From: Paraflavisolibacter caeni
GTDB lineage: Bacteria; Bacteroidota; Bacteroidia; Chitinophagales; Chitinophagaceae
Assembly: GCF_025628885.1 (NCBI RefSeq)
Contig: NZ_JAOTIF010000021.1
Location: 62,001-126,000 of the forward strand
Reading direction: 5' to 3'
DNA: 64,000 bases
This document shows positions 9,726 to 19,136 of the stretch, one piece after another. Position 1 is the stretch's first letter; each line of letters begins with the position of its first letter. The position numbers and the translations under genes were made by a program. The notes below the pieces were generated by a model that did no database searches, was not told where the DNA came from, and saw only the letters and a program-made list of their open reading frames with translations.

Positions 9726-9810
9726 AAAGAGAAAAAGAAAGATCAGGTTTTTATAAGAGTGAAGCCCATTGATCGAAGGGTAAATTTAACCTGACCCTCT
9801 TTTTCTCTTT
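9726..9810. terminator. Two-part hairpin terminator, bidirectional
   Basis: A 12-bp outer stem (9726-9737 with 9799-9810, AAAGAGAAAAAG against its complement) is followed by an internal loop and a 7-bp inner stem (9743-9749 with 9788-9794). It lies between the convergent binding-protein gene and the 90-residue gene. The A-rich and T-rich arms would let it work on both strands. Confidence 0.6.
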
Positions 9811-9837
9811 TAATTGTTTTTCTTGAAACGGTTTTAG

Positions 9838-10110
9838 TTATTCTTCATCCTCCTCATAATAAGCGCCTTCATTATTATTGTAATGTTTTTCCCATTCTTC
9901 CACAGCTTCATCGGTCAAACATTCAATAATATCATGAATGGGATCGCCTTTGCGCCTCCAGCCGGTTACCATTTGGTCGTCATAAGTAAAAACATACATG
10001 CAATGATCAGTCTTCATGGTCACCTTGATCAAAGAAATAGCTGAATCACTTTCTTCCTGGATTAGATAATAACAACCCGGTTCCAGCAAACCATACGAAT
10101 ACATACACAT
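9838..10110 (-). CDS. Small acidic protein of unknown function
   Basis: A 90-residue soluble protein that I do not recognise. It has no signal peptide or membrane segment. The C-terminal third is strongly acidic and aromatic (EEWEKHYNNNEGAYYEEDEE). The centre, VTGWRRKGDPIHDIIECL, looks like folded protein rather than random sequence. The start is supported by an unusually strong Shine-Dalgarno sequence for this phylum, GGAGGAG a few bases before the ATG. It is a single gene leftward, convergent with the binding-protein gene. Coding status is likely; function is unknown. Confidence 0.7.
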   Translation of the reverse strand: MCMYSYGLLEPGCYYLIQEESDSAISLIKVTMKTDHCMYVFTYDDQMVTGWRRKGDPIHDIIECLTDEAVEEWEKHYNNNEGAYYEEDEE

Positions 10111-10525
10111 CTCTCCTCCAAATTTTGGTGGTTTTATTAACTCTTACAATGGGTTTAGTCTGATATTAATGGGTAGTGGGGTAGGGGCATTACTGCCCTC
10201 TAAATAGCTGTAATCCGCGCCAAAATTAGGGTTTTTGGTTTTATTGATTCAGTGTAAATTCTAAGAAAAAGAAAAAATTTAGTTAATGGCTGATAATCAA
10301 TATGTTACATGGCTGTTGCAAAGAATGGAATTATGGTTTTAGGCTAAAATTATTAGCAATTTAACCTGTCTTTTTTGTATATTTGCATGTATTTTTAAGG
10401 TGCCTTTAGGTACCCTCCAAACTGGAAATTTTATAGTTTGTTAGTAAAAAGTAGGAGAAATAAACCAATAGATAACCTAAGTTTGGAGCTTAATTTAAAT
10501 AAACTTTTTCAGAGCGAGGATTCAA
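10111..10525. other. Regulatory intergenic region before parE
   Basis: A 415-base gap between two divergent genes. It holds the strong ribosome-binding site of the 90-residue gene at its left end and a candidate parE promoter at 10378. The remaining sequence is AT-rich. I see no small RNA or further open frame. Confidence 0.5.
10378..10385 (+). promoter_or_regulatory. Candidate promoter of the parE operon
   Basis: TATATTTG is a perfect match to TAnnTTTG, 140 bases before the parE start, implying a leader of about 130 bases. No convincing TTG lies at the -33 position. Confidence 0.45.
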
Positions 10526-12415
10526 ATGGCAGAAGTTAAAAAGCAGTTATTTGATTATACCGAGGATAGTATTAAAAGCCTCGACTGGCGGGAACACATC
10601 AGGTTGCGCCCCGGTATGTATATTGGTAAACTAGGAGATGGTTCTAGTCCCGATGACGGCATTTATGTATTAGTTAAGGAAGTGGTTGATAACTGTATTG
10701 ATGAGTATACCATGGGGAATGGGAAGACAGTTGAAATTACTATTCAGGATAAAACTGTTACAATCCGTGATTATGGGAGAGGGATTCCTTTAGGAAAAGT
10801 AGTTGATGTAGTAAGCAAGATCAACACAGGTGCCAAATATGACAGTAAGGTCTTTCAGAAAAGTGTTGGATTGAACGGTGTAGGTACAAAAGCAGTTAAT
10901 GCTTTAAGTAATTATTTTAAAGTAGCATCTGTAAGAGAGGGCAAAATCAAAGAAGCTGAATTTGAAAGAGGCTTATTGATTAAAGAGCATAAGGAAAGGG
11001 GAACAGACCAGAATAATGGTACTATGGTGACCTTTATTCCGGATGATTCTGTATTTAAGAACTTTCATTTTATTCCGGAGTACCTTGAAAAGCAAATCTG
11101 GAACTATTGCTTTTTAAATGCCGGCTTACGCATCATCTTCAATGGAAAGTCTTACGTCAGTAAGAATGGTTTACGGGACTTGCTGGAGAGGGAAGTGAAT
11201 GAGGACGAGCGCCGATATCCGATTATTCATTTAAAAGGAGAGGATATTGAAATAGCCCTTACACATAATAATGATTATGGTGAGGATTATTACAGCTTTG
11301 TGAATGGTCAGCATACAACCCAGGGTGGTACGCACCAGGCAGCTTTCCGGGAAGCTTATGTAAAAGTGATTAGGGATTTCTTCAAAAAGGATTATGATGC
11401 TTCAGATATCCGCCAGAGTATAGTTGCTGCTGTAGCAGTTAGAGTAGTAGAGCCGGTGTTTGAATCCCAGACAAAAACCAAATTAGGATCCATTAATGTT
11501 GATGAAGGTGGTCCAACCATGCGTCAGTTTATGCAGGATTTCCTGTCAAGGGAACTGGACAACTTCTTGCATAAGAACCAGCCAATAGCTGAAGCTCTAA
11601 AGAAACGTATTGAGCAAAGCGAGAGAGAACGCAAAGAACTCGCTGGCATTAAAAAACTGGCAAATGAACGGGCTAAAAAAGCTAACCTGCACAACCGTAA
11701 GCTGCGCGACTGCCGTGTGCATTTTAATGATGAACCTCCGGTAAAAGGTAAAGAGGCCTTTTTTGCTCTGCAGAAAGAATCTACCATATTTATTACAGAG
11801 GGAGATTCTGCGAGTGGTTCTATTACAAAAGCTAGGAGTGTAGAAACACAGGCCGTATTTAGCCTAAGGGGTAAACCTTTAAACTGCTATGGCCTTACTA
11901 AGAAAGTGGTTTACGAGAATGAGGAATTGAACCTGTTGCAGCACGCACTGAACATTGAAGAAGGTCTGGATGGATTGCGTTTTAACCGCATTGTGATTGC
12001 TACTGATGCCGACGTGGACGGTATGCACATTCGTTTGCTGGTGATGACTTTCTTCTTACAGTTCTTCCCTGATCTGGTAAAGAAGGACCATATTTATATA
12101 TTAGAAACGCCTTTATTCCGTGTTCGAAATAAACAAGAGACAATTTATTGCTATTCTGAACAGGAGAAGCAAAAGGCTGTCAAAAAGTTGGGTGGCAAAC
12201 CTGAGATCACCCGCTTTAAAGGATTAGGAGAGATTTCTCCTGACGAGTTTGGCAATTTCATAGGTGATGAAATCCGACTCCAGCCTGTAATTCTTGACCA
12301 TGGTGATCATATTCAGCACCTTCTTGAATATTACATGGGGAAAAATACTATGGAGCGTCAGGAGTTCATTATTAATAATTTGAAAGTTGAACTGGATGCA
12401 ACTGATGTTGCCTAA
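10526..12415 (+). CDS. parE: DNA topoisomerase IV subunit B
   Basis: ATPase subunit of type IIA topoisomerase IV, which decatenates daughter chromosomes with ParC. The 629-residue protein shows the GHKL ATPase motifs in order: [33 protein letters not shown] and [14 protein letters not shown] (roughly residues 28-135). These are followed by the transducer domain and the TOPRIM part with [10 protein letters not shown] and [13 protein letters not shown] choose ParE over GyrB because its partner two genes downstream is ParC-like and both are of the Bacteroidota topoisomerase IV type; this is inference from context. It is the first gene of a three-gene rightward group. Confidence 0.93.
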   Translation: MAEVKKQLFDYTEDSIKSLDWREHIRLRPGMYIGKLGDGSSPDDGIYVLVKEVVDNCIDEYTMGNGKTVEITIQDKTVTIRDYGRGIPLGKVVDVVSKINTGAKYDSKVFQKSVGLNGVGTKAVNALSNYFKVASVREGKIKEAEFERGLLIKEHKERGTDQNNGTMVTFIPDDSVFKNFHFIPEYLEKQIWNYCFLNAGLRIIFNGKSYVSKNGLRDLLEREVNEDERRYPIIHLKGEDIEIALTHNNDYGEDYYSFVNGQHTTQGGTHQAAFREAYVKVIRDFFKKDYDASDIRQSIVAAVAVRVVEPVFESQTKTKLGSINVDEGGPTMRQFMQDFLSRELDNFLHKNQPIAEALKKRIEQSERERKELAGIKKLANERAKKANLHNRKLRDCRVHFNDEPPVKGKEAFFALQKESTIFITEGDSASGSITKARSVETQAVFSLRGKPLNCYGLTKKVVYENEELNLLQHALNIEEGLDGLRFNRIVIATDADVDGMHIRLLVMTFFLQFFPDLVKKDHIYILETPLFRVRNKQETIYCYSEQEKQKAVKKLGGKPEITRFKGLGEISPDEFGNFIGDEIRLQPVILDHGDHIQHLLEYYMGKNTMERQEFIINNLKVELDATDVA

Positions 12416-12495
12416 TGATTCCTTTTACCGCTATATGACCAAGGCTTTTAGTTAATGGGGTAAGAGAATGTCTTTTGAAATAAAATTGATCAAAA

Positions 12496-13425
12496 TTGTC
12501 TGCTCAAATCAAAAATAACAAAGAGAGCAAGGGCCGGAAACGCTCTTCCTCTGAATCAGAGGCCCCGGGTGATCATTTGTCTGCTCTCCTCCACATCGTT
12601 TTTCAGGAAGCTGATATCGATGTACTGAAAAAAGCAATTGAGCTGGATGAAAGCCTGCAAGGAGAAGTGTTGTTGATTCGTGATGATTATGCTGTAGGCC
12701 CAATTGAAAACCTGGATGAGGCAGAAGGTTGGCAGCAACGTAGGGACTGGTGGAAGGAGTTGCTCCTATATTCTCCTTATGGTGATATTACTGATATGGT
12801 AAATGATCGCCTTACTGTCCATAATCTCAAAAAGCAATTAGAAGAAGATGCGGCTTTGAACATTTGGATCTGGATGGGCCAGAATCAGCATGATGTATGT
12901 GGTTATTATTGGTTGATATCCCAATTAAAAGAATTTCAGGGACGGATCTATGTTCTGTACATGAATAATCTTCCTTTTATTAATGATAAGGGATCAATTT
13001 TTTATCCCACAGCTATTCACGAAATCCCGCCCAAAGAGTTTCTAAAAGCTAAGAAGCTAAACCGGACTATTACGCTTAGCGAATTTGAAGTGGATCCTGA
13101 TGAGTGGAGCCGTTTGTGCACAGAAAACGGGATGGTGCGTATATTAGAAGGAGGGAAAAAGATTGTAAGTAAAGAAGCCAGCTTTTATGATCAGGAAATC
13201 CTGAATGCGCTAACCCCTGAATGGCAAAAGGGCCACCGTTTTATGCATCATGTTTTAGGAAAGATGAAAATTAAAACAGGTGATGTTTTTATGCTTTGGC
13301 GCATGAAGGTATTGGCAGAGGAAGGTAAACTTGAAATTAATGGCGAGCCGGCAAAAGGTTGGAAGGAGTTCGAGGTAAAGGTGAAAACGGCATCTGACAT
13401 CTTAAACACAGTAAACTCCAATTAA
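12496..13425 (+). CDS. DUF1835 (plus DUF3658-like) domain protein
   Basis: Protein of up to 309 residues of unknown function, recognised as the DUF1835 family by LHIVFQEADIDVLKKAIEL, VLLIRDDYAVGPI and the tryptophan-rich segment that follows. The C-terminal part looks like DUF3658. No ATG is available before the domain. The frame opens just upstream and offers TTG at 12496, or TTG at 12577, which would give MSALLHIVF, the family's usual N-terminus. The extra 27 residues of the longer form are charged, low complexity and dispensable-looking. It sits between parE and parC with short gaps, so it is probably co-transcribed with topoisomerase IV. A role with topoisomerase is not known. Confidence 0.85.
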   Translation: MSAQIKNNKESKGRKRSSSESEAPGDHLSALLHIVFQEADIDVLKKAIELDESLQGEVLLIRDDYAVGPIENLDEAEGWQQRRDWWKELLLYSPYGDITDMVNDRLTVHNLKKQLEEDAALNIWIWMGQNQHDVCGYYWLISQLKEFQGRIYVLYMNNLPFINDKGSIFYPTAIHEIPPKEFLKAKKLNRTITLSEFEVDPDEWSRLCTENGMVRILEGGKKIVSKEASFYDQEILNALTPEWQKGHRFMHHVLGKMKIKTGDVFMLWRMKVLAEEGKLEINGEPAKGWKEFEVKVKTASDILNTVNSN

Positions 13426-13456
13426 AATACTAAATAGTTAATTACTAGTTACAATA

Positions 13457-15970
13457 ATGAGCACTACGAAAAACAAAAACTTCGAACACGTTCAAACAGA
13501 CAATGGCATTAATGGCCAGTATAAAACATGGTTCCTGGATTATGCATCCTATGTTATTCTTGAGCGAGCTGTACCAGCATTAGAGGATGGTCTTAAACCT
13601 GTTCAACGACGTATCCTGCATTCCATGAAGGAAATGGATGATGGCAGGTTTAACAAAGTTGCCAATATTATTGGTCAGACAATGCAATATCACCCTCATG
13701 GTGATGCATCTATTGGTGATGCATTGGTAAATATGGGGCAAAAGGACCTATTGATTGATACCCAAGGTAACTGGGGGGACATACGCACAGGTGATGATGC
13801 GGCCGCAGCCCGTTACATTGAGGGACGTTTGAGTAGGTTTGCTCTTGATGTCCTCTTCAATCCAAAAACTACTGATTGGCAATTGAGTTATGATGGACGT
13901 AAGAATGAACCTATTACACTTCCGGTTAAATTTCCGCTATTACTGGCTCAAGGTGCAGAAGGGATTGCAGTTGGTTTAGCTACCAAAATTTTGCCTCACA
14001 ACTTTGTTGAACTCTGCGAGGCCTCAATCAAATACTTAAAGGGAAAAAAGTTTGATCTCTATCCGGACTTCCTGACAGGAGCAATGATTGACGTTACAGA
14101 TTATAATGAAGGTAAACGTGGTGGTAGGGTTAAAGTGAGGGTCCATATTGAAGAAATGGATAAGAAAACGCTTCTGATCAAAAGCGTTCCTTATGGTGTG
14201 ACCACGGCTCAAATGATGGATAGTATAGTTAAGGCCAATGATCAGGGAAAGATCAAGATTAAAAAAGTTATCGACAACACTGCTGCCGAGGTAGAAATAC
14301 AGGTTGATCTTGCACCAGGTATTTCTCCAGATATTACTATCGATGCCTTATATAAATTTACTGATTGTGAAATTTCCATAGCGCCAAACACTTGTGTTAT
14401 CATTGACCAAAAGCCACATTTTGTTAGTGTAAATGAGCTGTTGCGGGTTTCTGCTGATAATACAAGGAATCTACTGCAAAGGGAATTGGAAATTAAGCTG
14501 GCTGAATTAGCAGAAAAATGGCACTATACCTCTCTTGAGAAAATATTCTTTGAGGAAAAGATTTACAAGGAATTAGAAAAGAAACATGAAACCTGGGATA
14601 AAGTAATTGATGCCATAGGAAAAGCATTTGTTCCTTTTGCTAAACAATTACGCAGGGCTATTTCCCGTGAGGATATTTTGAAACTTACAGAAAAGCCTGT
14701 TCGTCGCATTTATAGATTGGATATTGATGAATTAAACAATCAGATAAAAGGATTAGAAGATGAGATGGCCCAGGTGAATTTTGACCTGGAGCATCTGACT
14801 GATTTTACTATCAAATATTTTGATAATCTTTTAAAGAAATATGGAAAGGGTAAAGAGCGGAAGACAGAGATAAAAGTTTTTGAAGTTATTGAGGCCAAGC
14901 ATGTTGCTATCGCCAACAGTCGTATTTTCTTGAATAGGATAGAAGGTTTTATTGGAACCAGTTTGAAGAAAGACGAATTTCTCGCTGAATGCTCTGATCT
15001 TGATGATATCATTGCTTTTACAAAGCGTGGCGTTATGAAAATTGTCAAGGTTCAGGATAAAGTGTTCATTGGCAAAGACATTATTTATGCGGCCGTTTTC
15101 CGTAAAGGCGATGAACGTACTACTTATAACATGATCTACACAGATGGCGAAAGTGGTATCACTTTCGCAAAGCGTTTTAATGTTACGGGTATTACGCGCG
15201 ATAAAGAGTACGACCTTACCAAAGGAAATGAAAAAAGTAAGGTGCACTATTTTTCTGTCAATCCAAATGGCGAAGCGGAAGTGGTGAGAGTGGTTTTAAG
15301 TCCAAATTGCACTGCCCGTAATAAGGAGTTCGAATTCTATTTTGAAGAATTAGAAATTAAGAGCCGAAACAGCATTGGCAACCAGGTTACTAAATATCCT
15401 GTTCGACAAGTGAAATTTAAAGAAGCTGGTGTGGCAACCTTAGGTAGCATTAAATTATGGTTTGATGATAAGTTTGGAAGGCTCAATCATGATGGAAAAG
15501 GTATTGAGTTAGGCGACTTTAATGCCGAAGACAGAGTACTTGTTATTTATACTGATGGATCATATGAAATTACCGATCAAGAATTGACGCAACGATTCAA
15601 ACCTGAGGAAGTTTTATTGGTAGAGAAGTTTGATCCTGAGCGCATTATTACTGCAGTTTATTATGATAATGATAAATTGCAATATAATGTAAAACGATTC
15701 CGTATTGAAACTTCCTCTTTGCGTTCGCGCTTTATTTTCATTAAGGAAGGTAAAGGCAATCTTTTGGAAGCTGTTTCAACTTTGGAAGAACCAGTACTGA
15801 TTGTTCACCAGGGCAAGGGAGCGCAACTCCGCAGCACAAAATTCAAGTTAGCTAAGATGGTGGATGTAATGGGATGGAAGGCTGTTGGTGCCAAACTGAT
15901 CGATCAAAATAAGAATGTCATGATGGAATGGGAGATCAAGCTGGATGGAAAACAGCCCGAACTGTTTTAA
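13457..15970 (+). CDS. parC: DNA topoisomerase IV subunit A
   Basis: DNA-cleaving subunit of topoisomerase IV, 837 residues. The winged-helix breakage region is clear: LKPVQRRILHSM near residue 45, YHPHGDASIGDALVNM (quinolone-resistance region, with Ser at the position of GyrA Ser83), and the active-site tyrosine 120 in AAAARYIEGRL. The C-terminal third has repeated blade-like segments of a beta-pinwheel (for example FTKRGVMKIVK, KLWFDDKFGRLNHDGKG, VHQGKGAQLRSTKFKL). It lies 31 bases after the DUF1835 gene, in the same unit as parE. The transcript ends at a perfect 17-bp hairpin. Confidence 0.94.
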   Translation: MSTTKNKNFEHVQTDNGINGQYKTWFLDYASYVILERAVPALEDGLKPVQRRILHSMKEMDDGRFNKVANIIGQTMQYHPHGDASIGDALVNMGQKDLLIDTQGNWGDIRTGDDAAAARYIEGRLSRFALDVLFNPKTTDWQLSYDGRKNEPITLPVKFPLLLAQGAEGIAVGLATKILPHNFVELCEASIKYLKGKKFDLYPDFLTGAMIDVTDYNEGKRGGRVKVRVHIEEMDKKTLLIKSVPYGVTTAQMMDSIVKANDQGKIKIKKVIDNTAAEVEIQVDLAPGISPDITIDALYKFTDCEISIAPNTCVIIDQKPHFVSVNELLRVSADNTRNLLQRELEIKLAELAEKWHYTSLEKIFFEEKIYKELEKKHETWDKVIDAIGKAFVPFAKQLRRAISREDILKLTEKPVRRIYRLDIDELNNQIKGLEDEMAQVNFDLEHLTDFTIKYFDNLLKKYGKGKERKTEIKVFEVIEAKHVAIANSRIFLNRIEGFIGTSLKKDEFLAECSDLDDIIAFTKRGVMKIVKVQDKVFIGKDIIYAAVFRKGDERTTYNMIYTDGESGITFAKRFNVTGITRDKEYDLTKGNEKSKVHYFSVNPNGEAEVVRVVLSPNCTARNKEFEFYFEELEIKSRNSIGNQVTKYPVRQVKFKEAGVATLGSIKLWFDDKFGRLNHDGKGIELGDFNAEDRVLVIYTDGSYEITDQELTQRFKPEEVLLVEKFDPERIITAVYYDNDKLQYNVKRFRIETSSLRSRFIFIKEGKGNLLEAVSTLEEPVLIVHQGKGAQLRSTKFKLAKMVDVMGWKAVGAKLIDQNKNVMMEWEIKLDGKQPELF

Positions 15971-16121
15971 TCTTTTTAATCCGATAAATATTTATGATAG
16001 CAACATCCAACTAGTTAAATAAGGCTGCTGTTATCATTAATTGAAAAGTAGATGTTTCAAATACAATATGATGGAACTGAGAATTGCTTAAATGAAAATT
16101 GATTCCATGACCTACCCAAAT

Positions 16122-16161
16122 AAAAAGGGGCTGTATCAAAAGTATGATACAGCCCCTTTTT
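16122..16161. terminator. Perfect 17-bp hairpin, loop AAAGTA
   Basis: Arms 16122-16138 and 16145-16161 pair perfectly, with A and T runs at the outer ends, so it can terminate both the parC transcript and the opposing leftward transcript. The core is GGGGCTGTATCA with a six-base loop AAAGTA. The same loop and a related core recur at 29665-29704. Confidence 0.9.
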
Positions 16162-16176
16162 ATTGTCAAAAAGTGT

Positions 16177-17136
16177 TTAAGGATGTGCACCGCTTGTTGA
16201 TGATGTATTGGCAACTGGCTTGCGTTTTAACCGCACAGTAGCACTTTTTTGCAGGTTACTTGATAATCGGATATCAAATCTGTTTTTACCATCATTTACC
16301 AACATTAAAGCGGTATTTGGTGGAATAGAACCAAGGTTGTCGGCAAACATAGTTATCTCATTGACTTCCTTGGTTGGATCTAGGCCAAGTCTGAATTGAA
16401 TAGACCTGGTACTAAGCTTCCTGTTAAAAGTGATCAGTTGATCATTATAAAAAACAGAAATAGAATCTCCATCAACTTCCCCATTATCGTAAAAGTCAAC
16501 TGTCACAGAATCTGCATCAACCAAGATTTCTTTTTCTACAACCTTATCTCTTTCTTTATACTGCGCATTGACAACATAATTGACTACCGGCCGTTGAATC
16601 ACTGTGGCAGCAACTATAGTATCTTCTGGAGCAGGTTGCCAAACTTGGTAAACTTCTTTAAACTCCTTTATTGCTGTTACGACTGAGTCATGTTGTGAAA
16701 TATTTTTATCCAAAGCAAGGTTAAAGGAAATTTCAGGGCATGTCGCTCTATATTCCTTTTTACTCATAAAAGTTCCATTCAATATTGAGCCAGCTTGCGC
16801 AACACGTAGAGTCGCAATAAAGTCCATCATACAATCTACTTCCATAGTGCTGGTTGATGCAAAATAGGTGATTGGGATGTTTTGCAATGCTAACTTCCTG
16901 GTAGTAGGGTTATATGAACCATTGAGTTGTATGCTCCGGAAAGTATTGCGGAAATAATAATTTAAAATACCCTGAACGTTGCCTTGGTTTTGCTTTAGTA
17001 TTAATTCAATTAGATAATTATTAGCAGAACCACCGTTAGTGATATTAGCATTCCCATACCAGAAGCCTACAATGTTTTGACTGTAAGTAATGCTGCTCAG
17101 AAAGAGTAGGATCGGAAAGAATATTTTTATTTTCAT
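16177..17136 (-). CDS. Secreted protein of unknown function
   Basis: 319 residues beginning with a clear signal peptide (FFPILLFLSSITYSQ, cleavage near residue 19). The mature part opens with NIVGFWYGNANITNGGS, which resembles a lipocalin-like or calycin-type strand pattern. Near the middle it has YKERDKVVEKEILVDADSVT and DFYDNGEVDGDSISVFYN, which looks like a beta-rich domain exposing Asp/Asn loops. The C-terminus is basic. I do not recognise a named family. It lies 32 bases after smpB on the same strand and may be the last gene of an accD-smpB transcript, ending at the shared hairpin. Confidence 0.8.
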   Translation of the reverse strand: MKIKIFFPILLFLSSITYSQNIVGFWYGNANITNGGSANNYLIELILKQNQGNVQGILNYYFRNTFRSIQLNGSYNPTTRKLALQNIPITYFASTSTMEVDCMMDFIATLRVAQAGSILNGTFMSKKEYRATCPEISFNLALDKNISQHDSVVTAIKEFKEVYQVWQPAPEDTIVAATVIQRPVVNYVVNAQYKERDKVVEKEILVDADSVTVDFYDNGEVDGDSISVFYNDQLITFNRKLSTRSIQFRLGLDPTKEVNEITMFADNLGSIPPNTALMLVNDGKNRFDIRLSSNLQKSATVRLKRKPVANTSSTSGAHP

Positions 17137-17168
17137 TTCAGTAAGGTTTGGGTTAACCTAGTATAAAA

Positions 17169-17606
17169 TTATTTTATATAGCGTTTTAACTCTCTGTCCG
17201 ACTCTCTCTGTTTGATTGTTTCTCTTTTATCGTGTAGTTTTTTCCCTTTGGCGAGACCTATTTCTACTTTTGCAATATTTTTCTCATTGAAAAAGAGTCT
17301 AAGTGGAACTATGGTATATCCTTGTTCTTTTAATTTATTTTCTATACGTTTTAATTCGCGCTTACTCAAAAGCAATTTTCGTTCCCTTAATGGATCATGG
17401 TTATTAAATGTACCATGTGTGTATTCTGCAATGTGGAAAGATTTAATCCAAAGTTCTCCTTTTTGAAAAATACAATAGCTATCATTAAAACTGGCCTTGC
17501 CGGATCGTAAAGATTTTACTTCCGTTCCTGTAAGTACAATGCCAGCAGTATATTTATCAATTATGAAATATTCATAAAAGGCATTTCGGTTTTTAATTTC
17601 TGCCAT
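17169..17606 (-). CDS. smpB: SsrA-binding protein SmpB
   Basis: Partner of tmRNA in rescue of stalled ribosomes. The 145-residue length is typical. Family motifs are IKNRNAFYEYFI near the start, IVLTGTEVKSLRSGKASFNDSY, FHIAEYTHGTFNNHDPLRERKLLL and the basic C-terminal tail GKKLHDKRETIKQRESDREL, which in known SmpB enters the mRNA channel. No tmRNA gene was found in the window. It lies 87 bases after accD on the same strand. Confidence 0.97.
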   Translation of the reverse strand: MAEIKNRNAFYEYFIIDKYTAGIVLTGTEVKSLRSGKASFNDSYCIFQKGELWIKSFHIAEYTHGTFNNHDPLRERKLLLSKRELKRIENKLKEQGYTIVPLRLFFNEKNIAKVEIGLAKGKKLHDKRETIKQRESDRELKRYIK

Positions 17607-17693
17607 AACCTTAAACTAACAGGTTTTTTTATTGCTAACACAATTTGCAATAAAAGATAACATTCAGAAAAAACAGCATTGGATGAGCTGTTT

Positions 17694-18608
17694 TCAATTT
17701 TGGAATAATGAAAGTACTGTACTCAACTTTTGTTTCAACTCTTTCCTGTCTGCTATGAAATCAAGGAAGCCATGCTCTAAAATAAATTCACTTCGCTGAA
17801 ATCCTTCAGGCAAGTCTTTCTTGATAGTCTCTTTAATTACCCTTGGACCAGCAAAACCAATTAGAGCTCCGGGTTCCGCTATATTCAGGTCGCCAAGCAT
17901 ACCAAATGAGGCTGAAATACCGCCAAAAGTTGGGTCTGTTAACATGGAAATATATGGAAGTTTGGCATCTGATAATTGGGAAAGTTTACCACTGGTCTTT
18001 GCTAATTGCATCAGTGAAAATGCACTTTCCATCATGCGGGCTCCTCCACTTTTGCTGATTACCATATAAGGAAGTTTATGCTCAATACAGTAATCAACTG
18101 CCCGACTAAACTTTTCACCCATGACACTTCCTAATGAGCCGCCTATAAATTCAAAGTCCATGCAGGCAATTACCATTTCTATTCCATTTACTTTACCAAC
18201 AGCTACGCGCATGGAATCTTTCAGATCGGATTTTGCCCAAGTTTCCTCAAGCCGCCTTTGATAGGGTTTAAGATCTGTAAAGCCAAGAAAGTCTTTTGAT
18301 ATTATATTAACAAAGAGTTCTTGATATTCTTTGTTGTCAAATAGGATTTCATAGTATTCAGAACTACCTATCCGATGGTGGTAGTTGCATTTCGGGCATA
18401 CAAAAAGAGCTTCCCGTAAATCACTAACTGTACAGATGTAATTACAATCAGGGCATTTTGTCCATAAACCTTCAGGAGCCTCTTTCTTTTCCGAAGAGGG
18501 CGTTAAAATACCTTTCTTAATACGTTTGAACCAGCGGGTTTTCGTCTCTTCTGTTTTTCCTTCTTCCCCGGCAAGATTCGCATCAAAGTCCTCGATTTGT
18601 TGAGCCAT
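17694..18608 (-). CDS. accD: Acetyl-CoA carboxylase carboxyltransferase subunit beta
   Basis: Transfers the carboxyl group from biotin to acetyl-CoA in the first step of fatty acid synthesis, with AccA. I start it at ATG 18608 (304 residues), because the promoter-like TATATTTG lies just upstream and a longer reading frame would begin before that promoter. The four-cysteine zinc finger is present (WTKCPDCNYIC then FVCPKCNYHH). So is the crotonase-fold core SKSGGARMMESAFSLMQLAK, TDPTFGGISASF and GFAGPRVI. The partner accA is not in the window. Confidence 0.96.
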   Translation of the reverse strand: MAQQIEDFDANLAGEEGKTEETKTRWFKRIKKGILTPSSEKKEAPEGLWTKCPDCNYICTVSDLREALFVCPKCNYHHRIGSSEYYEILFDNKEYQELFVNIISKDFLGFTDLKPYQRRLEETWAKSDLKDSMRVAVGKVNGIEMVIACMDFEFIGGSLGSVMGEKFSRAVDYCIEHKLPYMVISKSGGARMMESAFSLMQLAKTSGKLSQLSDAKLPYISMLTDPTFGGISASFGMLGDLNIAEPGALIGFAGPRVIKETIKKDLPEGFQRSEFILEHGFLDFIADRKELKQKLSTVLSLFQN

Positions 18609-18627
18609 ATTACGAGTTTGGAGGAAG

Positions 18628-18635
18628 CAAATATA
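18628..18635 (-). promoter_or_regulatory. Candidate accD promoter
   Basis: The minus strand reads TATATTTG (perfect TAnnTTTG) with a TTG 22 bases upstream, inside the 17-23 base spacing known for Bacteroidota promoters. The -7 element ends 19 bases before the chosen ATG, implying a very short leader. Confidence 0.55.
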
Positions 18636-18899
18636 ATGGTGTAGTACGAACAAATTACAATGTGCAAAATTTGTATCTTTTATCAGCGGGCATTTTCACT
18701 CCTAATTTCAAATTTTGCGCATGTAAAATTTTAGATTCTTTCCTCTAAATACGGGTCAATAAATAGTCCTTCATATTATGATTGTTAAATTAAAAAAATA
18801 AATTTTTAAATGAATGGTAGAGTTTTTTAATTGTTTTTTGGTTTCTATATTTAAATTATATTAAAAAATAAGAAAAGTGGCCAAACGTCTATGAAGCTC

Positions 18900-18943
18900 T
18901 TTTACTGTAATTAAAATTAAAAATAATTTTAATTACAGTAAAA
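18900..18943. repeat. Perfect 19-bp AT-rich inverted repeat
   Basis: Arms 18900-18918 and 18925-18943 are perfect reverse complements around a six-base loop (AAAAAT). Only three G:C pairs occur per arm, so as RNA it is a weak-to-moderate hairpin. It has no G/C-rich core as normal terminators do and could be a protein-binding or cruciform-forming site. Confidence 0.75.
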
Positions 18944-19030
18944 TCAATAAAAAGCTATATAATTATTCTAATTAAAATTGTCCCGTTTCAATGGGAAATC
19001 AAGGATGTGATTATTGGTTGTTATTAAAAC

Positions 19031-19069
19031 TATTTTAGGCTCCCAATTGTTTTCTGGGAGCCTAAAATA
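19031..19069 (-). terminator. Perfect 15-bp hairpin terminator
   Basis: Arms 19031-19045 and 19055-19069 (core TTTTAGGCTCCCA) are perfect reverse complements with a nine-base loop. On the minus strand it lies 68 bases after the stop of the 61-residue gene and ends in a T-rich run. Confidence 0.8.
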
Positions 19070-19136
19070 AAATTGTTAAATCCAGAGTTAGTGTAGTCGA
19101 ACTAATTTATCATTGAAAGTTGAGTTTGACTATTCA

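Larger units (their letters stand above)
18654..19136. other. AT-rich intergenic region with two inverted repeats
   Basis: A 483-base gap between accD and a small hydrophilic gene. Apart from the long AT palindrome at 18900-18943 and the terminator at 19031-19069 it is almost pure AT sequence with no credible gene. Confidence 0.55.

Noticed and set aside
12468-12518. Short frame starting at ATG 12468 as the true start of the DUF1835 gene
   Set aside because: It is in a different frame and stops after 16 codons; using it would need a frameshift for which there is no evidence.
14831-15247. 138-codon minus-strand frame inside parC
   Set aside because: Antisense shadow of the conserved topoisomerase gene, no family features.
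16122-16161. Insertion-sequence end or complete IS
   Set aside because: The GGCTG..TCA hairpins resemble some IS ends, but there is no transposase gene or target duplication nearby; terminator is the simpler reading.
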